Of a stretch of 64,000 nucleotides of DNA, positions 34,846 to 43,286 are shown in pieces. Numbering within the stretch: position 1 is the stretch's first letter; every line of letters begins with the position of its first letter. The DNA lies in the NCBI GenBank assembly GCA_004296955.1, contig SCVB01000025.1, forward strand, positions 1 to 64,000, given 5' to 3'. The translations under genes were made by a program, and so were the position numbers. This DNA is from Brevundimonas sp. GTDB taxonomy: Bacteria > Pseudomonadota > Alphaproteobacteria > Caulobacterales > Caulobacteraceae. The notes under the pieces were generated by a model. The model worked only from the letters and a program-made list of their open reading frames with translations. It did no database searches and was not told the origin of the DNA.

Positions 34846-35856
34846 TCAGGCGAGCGTCAGCCCCGCCTTCTTCGCCAGCCCTTCCAGCGACGTCATCGGC
34901 CGCGGCCCCCAGTGGGCGATGACTTCCGCCGCCGCCAGCGAACCGAGCTTGCCGGAGTCTTCCAGCGACAGGCCGCGGGCGAGGCCGAGCAGGAAGCCGG
35001 CGGCGTACTGGTCGCCGGCGCCGGTGGTGTCGACCACCTTGTCGACCGGGCAGGCGGCGACCTCGACCCGTTCCGCGCCGCCGTTTCCGAACACCACCGA
35101 GCCGGCGGCCCCGCGGGTGACGGCGGCGATGTCGACGATGCGGCCGAGGTGGGCGGCGGCGTGGTCGAAGTCCTCGGTCTCGAACAGGGCGTGAAGCTCG
35201 CCCTCATTGGCCAGGACGATGTCGGCCGAGGCCTCGATGAAGGCCAGCAGTTCGGCGCGCCAGCGGGCCACGACGAAGGTGTCCGACAGGGTGATGGCGA
35301 CCTTGCGCCCGGCGGCGTGGGCGGCGGCGGCGGCGGCCTCGAAGGCGGCGCGGGCCGGGGCCGGGTCGAACAGATAGCCCTCCAGATAGAGGATGGCCGA
35401 GGCGCCGATCAGTCCGGCGTCGATATCGGCGGCCTCCAGCTGGTTGGCGGCGCCGAGGAAGGTGCACATGGTGCGCTGGCCGTCGGGGGTGACGTTGATC
35501 ATACAGGCGCCGGTCGCGGCGCCGGGCAGCACCGGCGTGACGAAGGCAACGCCGGCGGCGCGGATGTCGTGGCTGAACACCCCGCCCAGCTGGTCGTCCC
35601 CGACCTTGCCGATATAGGCCGCGCGCCCGCCGAAGGAGCCGACGCCGGCGACGGTGTTGCCCGCCGAGCCGCCCGAGGCCTCCACGCCGGGGGCCATGGC
35701 GGCGTAGAGGGCGGCGCTCTGCTGCGCATCGACCAGCTGCATCGAGCCGGGCGTCAGGCCCTGGGCGGTCAGGAAGGCGGCGTCGCAGGGGGCGAGGACG
35801 TCGACGATGGCGTTGCCGACGGCGCAGACGTCATAGGAGGCGGGGTTCTGGGTCAT
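34846..35856 (-). CDS. PfkB-family sugar/adenosine kinase
   Basis: A 336-aa ribokinase-fold kinase. The N-terminal substrate motif GGSAGNTVAGVGSFGG and the C-terminal DTTGAGDQYAAGF with catalytic D282 are clear. In Caulobacteraceae the same arrangement is usually annotated adenosine kinase; sequence alone does not fix the substrate. It ends directly after the dispersed repeat and is divergent from the ATP-grasp gene. Confidence 0.9.
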   Translation of the reverse strand: MTQNPASYDVCAVGNAIVDVLAPCDAAFLTAQGLTPGSMQLVDAQQSAALYAAMAPGVEASGGSAGNTVAGVGSFGGRAAYIGKVGDDQLGGVFSHDIRAAGVAFVTPVLPGAATGACMINVTPDGQRTMCTFLGAANQLEAADIDAGLIGASAILYLEGYLFDPAPARAAFEAAAAAAHAAGRKVAITLSDTFVVARWRAELLAFIEASADIVLANEGELHALFETEDFDHAAAHLGRIVDIAAVTRGAAGSVVFGNGGAERVEVAACPVDKVVDTTGAGDQYAAGFLLGLARGLSLEDSGKLGSLAAAEVIAHWGPRPMTSLEGLAKKAGLTLA

Positions 35857-35947
35857 GGGCGGCCCATAGCGGACGCCCGGCCCGGCGTCATCCCAAAAGC
35901 ATAAGGAAAGCCTTATGCGATTGCCGCAGTTTCGCTATGAGGCGGTC

Positions 35948-36817
35948 ATGACCGAGATCGCCGTCCTGACCCCCGACGCCGCAGACCCTTCCTACGCCGG
36001 CCAGTGGCCCGGCGTGCTGGAGCGGCTGGCCGAGGCCCTGGCCACGGCCGGGCTGACGGCGGTTCCCACGGCCTGGACGGATCACATCGACGACGCGTCG
36101 GGCCTGATGCGGTTTCCGCTGGTCCTGCCGCTGATCGCCTGGGGCTATCACCGCGACCACGACCGCTGGATGCAGGCCTGCGCGACCTGGCAGGCCGCCG
36201 GGGTGAAGATGCTGAACCCGCCGTCGGTGCTGGCCTGGAATTCGGACAAGTCCTATCTGGGCCGGCTGGCCGGGGCGGGCGTGGCCATCCCCGACACCGT
36301 CTGGATCGACGGCCCGACCCAGGCCGACGTCGACGCCGCCTTCGACCGCTTCGGGACCGACCAGATCGTGGTCAAGCCGCGCGTCTCGGGCGGAGCGTAC
36401 AAGACGCTGCTGCTGTCGCGCGGCGAGGCCATGGTCGGCGCCCCCGAGGGCCCCGCGATGATCCAGCCCTATCTGCCCAGCATCGAGAGCGAGGGGGAGA
36501 CCTCGCTCCTGTTCTTCGGCGGCCGGCTCAGCCACGTCGTCAACAAGCGGCCGGTCCCCGGCGAGTTCCGGGTCCAGGTCCAGTACGGCGGCGGCTATGC
36601 CGCCCTGCCGGAGCCGCCGCCCGGCGCCCTGGCGCTGGCGGAACAGACGCTGACGGCGATCGGCGAGGACCTGCTCTACGCCCGCATCGACATGGCTCCG
36701 GACGCCGACGGCGGCTGGCTGCTGATGGAGGCGGAGCTGATCGAACCGGACTTCTATCTGGCCTCGGCGCCGGAAGGCGGGAACCGGTTCGCGGAGGCGG
36801 TGAAGGCGCGGCTGTAG
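35948..36817 (+). CDS. ATP-grasp ligase of unknown substrate (RimK/DcsG-like)
   Basis: A 289-aa ATP-grasp protein. Visible parts are the KPRVSGGAYKT ATP-binding region, the lid region NKRPVPGEFRVQVQYGGGY, and the metal-binding acidic pair in LLMEAELIEPDFYL. It resembles the RimK/glutathione-synthase group and cycloserine-ligase-like proteins. No carrier peptide or biosynthetic partner is next to it. ATG 35948 is preferred over 35915, because the family N-terminus (IAVLTPD) starts immediately after it. Confidence 0.8.
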   Translation: MTEIAVLTPDAADPSYAGQWPGVLERLAEALATAGLTAVPTAWTDHIDDASGLMRFPLVLPLIAWGYHRDHDRWMQACATWQAAGVKMLNPPSVLAWNSDKSYLGRLAGAGVAIPDTVWIDGPTQADVDAAFDRFGTDQIVVKPRVSGGAYKTLLLSRGEAMVGAPEGPAMIQPYLPSIESEGETSLLFFGGRLSHVVNKRPVPGEFRVQVQYGGGYAALPEPPPGALALAEQTLTAIGEDLLYARIDMAPDADGGWLLMEAELIEPDFYLASAPEGGNRFAEAVKARL

Positions 36818-36848
36818 CTCTCGGCGGTGAGCGTGCTAGCCTGACCAC

Positions 36849-37331
36849 ATGAACCGGTCAGTGGTCGTCACAGTCTTCGCGTTGCTGCTCACCTTACCGC
36901 TCGGAAAGCCGGCAGCATCGCAGGACCGGGCGGTGACGCTTGAATGGGTGCAGCTGTTCGAACAATCGCTCGATTTGAATGAGGCACTGAATAACGACGC
37001 TTCATACCGCGGGCACCTGTCGCTCGAAACCTATGCCCGTTACTACGAGATCGCCGAGATCGATGGCGTCAGGCTGGTAAATGCCACCTACGCTCGACCA
37101 ATTGAGCGATACCCCGACGACTGGATGAGCTGCACCTATCGGGACGGCGCCATGACCGACTGCCGGCCGGTGACCCAACCTTCGGAAGATTTGCTTCGAA
37201 GACGCGGACGAGGCGTTCACCTTGACGAACCCGCACCGTCGGTTGCGGACGGAGGATGCGGCTACGTCACGCTCTGGATAGAGCCGGAAACGCTGAGGGT
37301 GGCGGGTGCCTACTGTAACGGTGTGGCCTAG
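36849..37331 (+). CDS. Exported hypothetical protein
   Basis: A 160-aa protein with a signal peptide (residues 1-24, likely cut after AAS) and a small mature domain with four Cys (SCTYRDGAMTDC, GGCGY, AYCNG), suggesting two disulphides in the periplasm. Third-position GC is visibly lower than in the flanking genes, so it may be a recent arrival. No family recognised. It lies 32 nt after the ATP-grasp gene and 10 nt before the convergent nth stop. Confidence 0.65.
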   Translation: MNRSVVVTVFALLLTLPLGKPAASQDRAVTLEWVQLFEQSLDLNEALNNDASYRGHLSLETYARYYEIAEIDGVRLVNATYARPIERYPDDWMSCTYRDGAMTDCRPVTQPSEDLLRRRGRGVHLDEPAPSVADGGCGYVTLWIEPETLRVAGAYCNGVA

Positions 37332-37341
37332 CCAGTCCCCT

Positions 37342-38091
37342 TCACCCCGCCTCCCCCAACGCCACCAGCCCCACCCGCGACGGGCACAGGTCGCTGATCA
37401 CGCACGCCGAGCATTTCGGCTTGCGGGCCGCGCAGGTGTAGCGGCCGTGCAGGATCAGCCAGTGGTGGGCCTTGGGCAGCCAGTGCTCGGGCACGACGCG
37501 GAACAGCTGGGCCTCGACCTTGTCCGGCGTACCGGCGTTGGCGAGGCCGAGGCGGTGGGAGACGCGGAAGACGTGGGTGTCGACGGCGATGGCGGCCTCG
37601 ATCCCCAGTTCGTTGAGCACCACGCTGGCGGTCTTGCGGCCCACGCCCGGCAGGGCCTGGAGGTCGGCGCGATTGAGCGGGACCTCGCCGCCATGCTGTT
37701 CCAGCAGGATGCGGCTCAGGGCGATGACGTTCCTGGCCTTGCCCCGATACAGGCCGATGGAGGCGATGTAGGGGACCAGTCCCTCTTCCCCCAGCGCCAG
37801 CATCTTCGCCGGGGTGTCGGCGACGGCGAACAGTTTGTCCGTGGCCTTGTTGACCGAGACGTCGGTGGCCTGGGCGGAGAGGGCGACGGCGACCACCAGC
37901 GTATAGGGGCTGGAGAAGTGCAGCTCGGTCTTCGGCTCGGGCATGATCCGCGACAGCCGTTCGAAGATCGCCTCGACCCGGTCCTCGTCCGGGGGCCAGC
38001 CCAGCACGGGGACCATCGCCCCCGTCATGACGGCGGGGCGCTTCGGCGCGGGTTTGGGCGCTGGTCTGGAACGGGCCTTGGGCGGCTTCAT
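37342..38091 (-). CDS. nth: Endonuclease III (DNA glycosylase/AP lyase)
   Basis: A 249-aa base-excision repair enzyme for oxidised pyrimidines. The HhH motif LPGVGRKTA carries the catalytic K153, D171 is in AVDTHVFR, and the [4Fe-4S] ligands are C220-x6-C227-x2-C230-x5-C236. The N-terminus has an extra Lys/Pro/Ala-rich stretch (residues 1-20), frequent in alphaproteobacteria. The 49-aa gene lies 40 nt upstream in the same direction, so the two may share a transcript. Confidence 0.95.
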   Translation of the reverse strand: MKPPKARSRPAPKPAPKRPAVMTGAMVPVLGWPPDEDRVEAIFERLSRIMPEPKTELHFSSPYTLVVAVALSAQATDVSVNKATDKLFAVADTPAKMLALGEEGLVPYIASIGLYRGKARNVIALSRILLEQHGGEVPLNRADLQALPGVGRKTASVVLNELGIEAAIAVDTHVFRVSHRLGLANAGTPDKVEAQLFRVVPEHWLPKAHHWLILHGRYTCAARKPKCSACVISDLCPSRVGLVALGEAG

Positions 38092-38131
38092 CCGGGTCGG
38101 GTAGCAGACGCGGACCGGAACCGGGAGGGCG

Positions 38132-38281
38132 TCAGTTCGCCCAGCGCTCGGGAATGAACAGGGCTCCCGCGCCGATCACCATGCCGGCCAGCCCCACCGC
38201 CAACGGCAGGTCGAACAGAATGGCGCAACTCAGGATCAGAAGACTGGCGGGCTGGGCGAAACGGGCGGCGAGGCGCTTCAT
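38132..38281 (-). CDS. 49-aa small membrane protein
   Basis: ATG at 38281 with AGGAG six nt upstream, stop at 38132. The 49-aa product has a basic N-terminus (MKRLAARFAQP) and a long hydrophobic stretch (residues about 12-43) that could form two short helices, ending IPERWAN. It is too short for typical ORF thresholds. I do not recognise the family. It is upstream of nth and divergent from the efflux operon, sharing its control region. Confidence 0.6.
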   Translation of the reverse strand: MKRLAARFAQPASLLILSCAILFDLPLAVGLAGMVIGAGALFIPERWAN

Positions 38282-38379
38282 GGGGCTCTCCTGTCAGCTT
38301 GGCCGTAATCGAGACCGCCCGGCCGCCGCGGTCAAGCAGGTTCCGAAACAGGATGTGAGAGTCGTCCGCAGAAGATCGG

Positions 38380-38408
38380 TTGATTTCTGGACAGTCTTGT
38401 CCATTTTA
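38380..38408 (+). promoter_or_regulatory. Promoter and TetR-type operator of the emrAB-tetR operon
   Basis: TTGATT (38380-38385), 17 nt, ATTTTA (38403-38408) is a plausible sigma-70 promoter. The spacer holds the perfect inverted repeat TGGACA-N4-TGTCCA (38388-38403), which would block RNA polymerase when bound. The local TetR gene (41138) is the natural repressor. Confidence 0.65.
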
Positions 38409-38442
38409 GCGCCGTCCTCCCCGACACGCTTTCGAGTCCGCC

Positions 38443-39552
38443 ATGACCCTGACCCCCGCCCACAAGAAACGCCTGCCCCTGATCGTCGCCGCGGTCGCAG
38501 CCCTGGCCCTCGTCATCGGCGGCGTGGTCTGGTGGCAGGGCAAGCAGCGCTGGGAGGCCACCGACAACGCCTTCGTCCAGGCCGACACCACCGGCGTCAG
38601 TCCCCAGATCGACGGCTATGTCGTCGAGGTGCTGGTGGCGGACAACCAGCGGGTCGCGCCCGGCCAGATCCTGATCCGGCTCGACGACGCCGACGCCCGC
38701 GCCGACCTGGCCCAGGCCGAGGCCAACCTCGCCGCCGTGATCGCCGCCGTCGGCAATGTCGACGCCCGCGCCGCCCAGGAACAGGCGGTCATCGCCTCGC
38801 GCGCCGCCGGGGTGGCCCAGGCCCGCGCCCAGGCCGAACTGGCCGCCCAGCAGGTCGACCGCTACGGCAAGCTGGCGGAACAGGGCTGGGTCTCCCAGGC
38901 CCGTATCCAGACCGAACGGGCCGGCGCCCGCACGGCGGCCGCCTCGGTCGCCGAGGCCGAGGCCGCCCTGGTCGCCGAACAGCGCACCGCCGGGGTGCTG
39001 GGCTCGACGCGCAGCCAGAGCCTGGCCGCCGTCGACCTGGCCCGCGCCCAGGTCGAACAGGCCCGCATCGCCCTCGACCGCACCGTCATCCGCGCCCCGG
39101 TCGGCGGCGTGGTCGGCGCCCGCGGCGTGCGGGTCGGACAATACGTCCGGCCGGGCGGCCAGATCCTGTCCATCGTGCCGCTGGGCGACGCCTATGTGGT
39201 GGCCAATTTCAAGGAGACCCAGCTCGACCGCCTGCGCCTCGGCCAGACCGTCGAGATCAGCGCCGACGCCTTCCCGGGCGAGCGGCTGACCGGCCACATC
39301 GACAGCTTCGCCCCCGCCACGGGCTCGGAGTTCGCCCTCATCCCGGTCGAGAACGCCACCGGCAATTTCACCCGTATCACCCAGCGCGTGCCGGTGCGCA
39401 TCCGCGTCGATGCGGCGGGCGCCGCCGCCCTGCGGCCCGGCCTGTCGGTCGAGGTCAAGGTCGATCTGAAGAGCCGCGGCGGCCCGTCCTTCGCCGAGGC
39501 GGCGACCGGCCCCGTCGTCGCCGCCGCGCCCGCGGACGCCGCAGTCCGGTGA
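38443..39552 (+). CDS. emrA: EmrA/HlyD-family membrane fusion protein
   Basis: A 369-aa periplasmic adaptor. One N-terminal helix (residues about 7-28) anchors it; the barrel-sandwich lipoyl halves (DNAFVQADTTGVSPQIDGYV and RAPVGGVVGARGVRVGQYV) flank an Ala/Gln-rich coiled coil (about 85-215). It joins the EmrB-type pump encoded next, whose GTG start overlaps its stop by 3 nt, with an outer-membrane channel. No tolC-like gene is in the window. Confidence 0.92.
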   Translation: MTLTPAHKKRLPLIVAAVAALALVIGGVVWWQGKQRWEATDNAFVQADTTGVSPQIDGYVVEVLVADNQRVAPGQILIRLDDADARADLAQAEANLAAVIAAVGNVDARAAQEQAVIASRAAGVAQARAQAELAAQQVDRYGKLAEQGWVSQARIQTERAGARTAAASVAEAEAALVAEQRTAGVLGSTRSQSLAAVDLARAQVEQARIALDRTVIRAPVGGVVGARGVRVGQYVRPGGQILSIVPLGDAYVVANFKETQLDRLRLGQTVEISADAFPGERLTGHIDSFAPATGSEFALIPVENATGNFTRITQRVPVRIRVDAAGAAALRPGLSVEVKVDLKSRGGPSFAEAATGPVVAAAPADAAVR

Positions 39553-41138
39553 CCGCCGCCGCCCCGACCGTCGAGGCCGTCGCGCCGACGCCGGCGCCCG
39601 CGATCAACTGGACCGTCCTGCTGCTCGGCTTCGCCGGCATGGTGATCGGCCAGTTCATGGCCATCCTCGACATCCAGATCGTGGCCTCGTCCCTGCCCCA
39701 GATCCAGGCCGGGGTCGGCGCCTCGGCCGACGAGATCAGCTGGATCCAGACCGCCTATCTGATCCCCGAGGTCGTGATGATCCCGCTGTCGGGATACCTG
39801 TCGCGGCTGTGGGGGACCCAGAAGGTCTTCCTCGTCTCCTGCGCCGGCTTCCTGCTGATGAGCGTGGCCACCGGCATGTCGTCCTCGATCGAGGCGATGA
39901 TCTTCTTCCGGGCGCTGCAGGGCTTCGTCGGCGGGGCCATGATCCCGACCGTCTTCGCCGTCGCCTTCACCGCCTTCCCGCCGGACAAGCGGGTCACGGC
40001 CAGCATCGTCATGGGCCTGATCGTCACCCTGGCCCCGACCGTCGGCCCGACCCTGGGCGGACACCTGACGGAATGGCTGAGCTGGCGCTGGCTGTTCTTC
40101 ATCAACGTCGTCCCGGGCATGCTGGTGCTGTTCCTGGTCGGTCGCTACGCCAATTTCGACAAGGGCGATCCGTCGCTGGCCAAGGGGTTCGACTGGGCCG
40201 GACTGGGGCTGATGGCGACCTTCCTGATGAGCCTGCAATTCGTGCTCGAGGAGGGGTCGAAGAACGACTGGTTCGCCGACGACATGATCCTGCTGCTGGC
40301 CGTGGTCGCCGCCATCACCGGCCCGGCCTTCATCTGGCGCTCGCTGACCTACCGCAATCCGATCGTCGAACTGCGCGCCTTCACCAACCGCAATTTCCTC
40401 GTCGGGGTGGTGATGACCTTCACCGTCGGCGCGGCCCTGTTCGGGGGGACCTTCCTGCTGCCGCTGTTCCTCGGCCGGGTGCGCGACTATTCGGCCTCCG
40501 AGGTGGGGACGACCATGGTGGTCTCGGGCCTGGCCATGTTCCTGACCGCCCCCTTCGCCGGGCGGCTGGTGCGCAAGGTCGATCTGAGGCTGCTGATGTT
40601 CGGCGGCTTCATGATGTGCGCCTGGGGCATGTGGGACGCGCGACTGGTCACGGCCGACTGGGGCTTCTGGGAGTTCGCTGGGGTGCAGGCGGTGCGCGGC
40701 TGCGGCGTCATGCTGGCCATGATCGCGGCCCAGCAGGTGACCATGTCGACCCTGCCGCCGGAAATGGTCAAGAACGCCTCGGGCCTGGTCAATCTGAGCC
40801 GCAACGTCGGCGGCGCCTTCGGCCTGGCCATCCTCAACACCTCCCTGACGCAGAACACCGCCCTGCACATGAGCGAGCTGACCCAGAACATCCCCGTGAC
40901 GAGCGCGGGGATGCAGGCCATGCTGGCGGGGATGCAGGACAGGTTCGCGGGCTCGGTCGATCCGGCGGGGGCGGCGATGAAGGCGGTCTACGGCATGCTG
41001 AACCGGCAGGCGACGACCCTGGCCTTCGGCGACGCCTTCGCCATGCTGGCCATCGCCTGCGCCTTCGCCGCCTGCGTCACCCTGCTGTCGCGCCCGGTCA
41101 AGACGCCGGCTGGGGCCTCGCCGGTGGAGGCGCACTGA
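39549..41138 (+). CDS. emrB: EmrB/QacA-family DHA2 MFS drug transporter
   Basis: A 529-aa inner-membrane proton antiporter with 14 hydrophobic segments. DHA2 signatures include LDIQIVASSLPQIQAGVGAS, WIQTAYLIPEVVMIPLSGYLSR and the motif C-like GPTLGGHLTEWLSWRWLFFINV. The start is GTG at 39549, overlapping the emrA stop. The tetR gene follows with a TGATG overlap, so the three form one autoregulated operon for export of hydrophobic compounds. Confidence 0.93.
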   Translation: MTAAAPTVEAVAPTPAPAINWTVLLLGFAGMVIGQFMAILDIQIVASSLPQIQAGVGASADEISWIQTAYLIPEVVMIPLSGYLSRLWGTQKVFLVSCAGFLLMSVATGMSSSIEAMIFFRALQGFVGGAMIPTVFAVAFTAFPPDKRVTASIVMGLIVTLAPTVGPTLGGHLTEWLSWRWLFFINVVPGMLVLFLVGRYANFDKGDPSLAKGFDWAGLGLMATFLMSLQFVLEEGSKNDWFADDMILLLAVVAAITGPAFIWRSLTYRNPIVELRAFTNRNFLVGVVMTFTVGAALFGGTFLLPLFLGRVRDYSASEVGTTMVVSGLAMFLTAPFAGRLVRKVDLRLLMFGGFMMCAWGMWDARLVTADWGFWEFAGVQAVRGCGVMLAMIAAQQVTMSTLPPEMVKNASGLVNLSRNVGGAFGLAILNTSLTQNTALHMSELTQNIPVTSAGMQAMLAGMQDRFAGSVDPAGAAMKAVYGMLNRQATTLAFGDAFAMLAIACAFAACVTLLSRPVKTPAGASPVEAH

Positions 41139-41731
41139 TGGCCCGGGTGCGCGGACAGGTCGACGAGGCCAAGACCGAGGCCATCCTCGAGGCGGCGTCC
41201 GCCCTGTTCGGGGAGAAGGGCGTCCTGGCCTCGATGGAGCAGATCGCGCGTCGCGCCGGGGTGTCGCGCCAGACCCTCTACAACCGCTTTCCCAACAAGC
41301 TGGAGATCGGCCGCGCCCTCGCCGCCCGCCGCTCCGACGCCATCAGCGCCCCCCTGCGCGCCGGCGGCGATCCGCAGACAGTGCTGACCGCCTTCGCCGC
41401 CGGCCTGCTGGAGAAGCTGTGCCGGGCCGACGCCGGCGCCTCGCTGCGCGGCGTGGCCCTGATGTCGCCCGAGATGCCGGACCTCGCCGACGCCATCTAC
41501 CAGGCCGGGCCCGCCGAGGGCCTGCGCCGCCTGTCGGCCTGGCTGGCCGAACAGGACCGGCAGGGCCTGCTGTCGATCCCCGATCCCGACGCCGCGGCCG
41601 AGATGTTCTCGGGCATGGTGCTGGGCCACGGCCATCTGCGCGGCGTGCTCGGCGTGGCCCAGCCGGCCTTCGACCTCGAGGCGCGCGCCGCCGAGGCCGC
41701 CCGCCGCTTCCTCAGGGCCTTCGCCCGCTGA
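41138..41731 (+). CDS. TetR/AcrR-family repressor of the efflux operon
   Basis: A 197-aa TetR regulator. The HTH is at about residues 15-60 (ILEAASALFGEKGV, MEQIARRAGVSRQTLYNRF, NKLEIG). The C-terminal ligand domain is Ala/Leu-rich. It starts at 41138 with a TGATG overlap to emrB, an arrangement typical for local autorepressors. The 16-bp palindrome at 38388-38403 is its likely operator. Confidence 0.92.
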   Translation: MARVRGQVDEAKTEAILEAASALFGEKGVLASMEQIARRAGVSRQTLYNRFPNKLEIGRALAARRSDAISAPLRAGGDPQTVLTAFAAGLLEKLCRADAGASLRGVALMSPEMPDLADAIYQAGPAEGLRRLSAWLAEQDRQGLLSIPDPDAAAEMFSGMVLGHGHLRGVLGVAQPAFDLEARAAEAARRFLRAFAR

Positions 41732-41790
41732 AGGTTGGCCCCGGCCGCCAATCGGCCTAGACCGCGCGGAAATCGTTCCGGAGTTCCCCC

Positions 41791-42546
41791 ATGCTGATCC
41801 ATCTGTCGTCCTGGCCCGAGATCGACGCCCGGCTGAAGACCACGAAGACGGTGGTCGTGCCGATCGGTTCGAATGAACAGCACGGCCCGACCGGCCTGCT
41901 GGGCACCGACTGGATGTGCCCCGAGATCATCGCCCATGCGGCGGAGAAGCAGGACGAAAGCCTGGTCGTGGCCCCGACCTTCAACATCGGCATGGCCCAG
42001 CACCACCTGGCCTTCGCCGGCACCATCTCCCTGCGCCCCTCGACCTTCATGGCCGCGATCACCGACTGGGTGAGCTCGCTGAGCCGGCACGGCTTCGAGC
42101 GGATCTATTTCCTCAACGGCCACGGCGGCAATGTCGCCACCATCGAGGCGACCTTCGCCGAGCTCTACGCGGAATGGTCCTTCGTCGAGGAGCAGCCGCC
42201 GTTCGTGCTGAAGCTGAAGAACTGGTGGGACCTGCCGGGCGTCAACAGCCTGTGCAACCGCATCTTCCCGACCGGCCATGGCATGCACGCCACCCCGTCC
42301 GAGATCGCGGTCACGCAAGCCGCCTATCCGGATCATATCAAGACCGCCGACTACAGCCCGCAGATCGCGCCGACCGGGCCGATCCGCGACGCCCTCGACT
42401 ATCGCGCCCGCTTCCCGGACGGCCGGATCGGCTCGGACCCGGCCCAGGCCAGCCCGGAAAAGGGCCGCACCATCATCGAGGCGGCGGTCCCGGCGCTGCT
42501 GAAGGATGTCGCCGACTTCTCCAACGAGGTCTTGCCCGCGACCTGA
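41791..42546 (+). CDS. Creatininase-family amidohydrolase
   Basis: A 251-aa metal-dependent amidohydrolase of the creatininase/MftE family. Metal ligands seen are E29, H31 and D40 (SNEQHGPTGLLGTD), H111 (NGHGGN) and E171 (HATPSEIAVT). True creatininase activity is not implied; many family members process peptides or formamides. GGAG eight nt before the ATG. It lies 59 nt after tetR, with a phasin gene 21 nt downstream. Confidence 0.88.
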   Translation: MLIHLSSWPEIDARLKTTKTVVVPIGSNEQHGPTGLLGTDWMCPEIIAHAAEKQDESLVVAPTFNIGMAQHHLAFAGTISLRPSTFMAAITDWVSSLSRHGFERIYFLNGHGGNVATIEATFAELYAEWSFVEEQPPFVLKLKNWWDLPGVNSLCNRIFPTGHGMHATPSEIAVTQAAYPDHIKTADYSPQIAPTGPIRDALDYRARFPDGRIGSDPAQASPEKGRTIIEAAVPALLKDVADFSNEVLPAT

Positions 42547-42567
42547 TTGCAGCCCAAGGCTCAGCGC

Positions 42568-43071
42568 ATGACCCAGTTCGACAGAGCCCTGAAGACCGGC
42601 CGCCGCCTGACCCGCGACGGCGCGCGGGCGGCCAATACCGCCCTGTCCGGCGGCGAGATGATGAAGGCCGCCGGCGACGTCATCAACGCCCGGCTGGAGA
42701 TCATGGCCGCGGGCATGGTCGATCCGCGCAAGCTGGATCTGACGGAAATGTCGCTGATGAGTTCCGAAAAGGTCGAGGCCCTGTCGGCCTCCGCCTCGGC
42801 CATGGCGAAGACCTTCGGCGACATCGGCGGCCGTCTGGGCTCGGGCGTCATGACCGAGGCCGGGCACGCCTCGAAGGCCGCGACCTCGATCGCCACCGCC
42901 GCCACCCCGGCCGCGGCGATGCAGGCCCAGTACAGCTACGCCGTCGGCTGGTGGAGCCGCGCGTCGGCGCAGCTGCTGACGCTGAACAGCGCCCTGCTGA
43001 AGGGCCAGGCTGACGCGATGCGTCCGATCCACCGGACCGCCGTGGACAATGCGAAGCGGCTTAAGAAATAG
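42568..43071 (+). CDS. Phasin family protein
   Basis: A 167-aa Ala-rich helical protein resembling phasins, small amphipathic proteins coating polyhydroxyalkanoate granules. Typical stretches are ARLEIMAAGM, MSSEKVEALSASASAMAK and AAMQAQYSYAVGWW. The ATG at 42568 is preferred to a TTG seven codons upstream. No PHA synthase is present here. Only 21 nt separate it from the creatininase-family gene, so joint expression is likely. Confidence 0.75.
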   Translation: MTQFDRALKTGRRLTRDGARAANTALSGGEMMKAAGDVINARLEIMAAGMVDPRKLDLTEMSLMSSEKVEALSASASAMAKTFGDIGGRLGSGVMTEAGHASKAATSIATAATPAAAMQAQYSYAVGWWSRASAQLLTLNSALLKGQADAMRPIHRTAVDNAKRLKK

Positions 43072-43127
43072 CGGGAACGGCCTTCCTCGCCCGGGCTTTA
43101 CGTCAGGGAGTGGAAGGAGTGATCGCC

Positions 43128-43286
43128 ATGGGCGACGACCCGAAGAAAGACCCTCATCCCGGTATGATGGGCGACGGCACTGAAGAGCAGAACCTCAACC
43201 AGCCGGGCGATCCGTCGAAACGGATCACCCGGGACGAGGTCGAGGACGCCTTCGCAAAGAACAAGAAGACCGACAAACCGGCCTGA
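43128..43286 (+). CDS. 52-aa acidic small soluble protein
   Basis: ATG at 43128, AAGGAG eight nt upstream, stop 43284-43286. The 52-aa hydrophilic product (begins MGDDPKKDPHPGMMGDG) has no hydrophobic segment and a charged helical C-terminus (RDEVEDAFAKNKKTDKPA). Codon use is typical of the genome. Its stop abuts the amn stop on the opposite strand (TGATCA). No known family. Confidence 0.65.
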   Translation: MGDDPKKDPHPGMMGDGTEEQNLNQPGDPSKRITRDEVEDAFAKNKKTDKPA

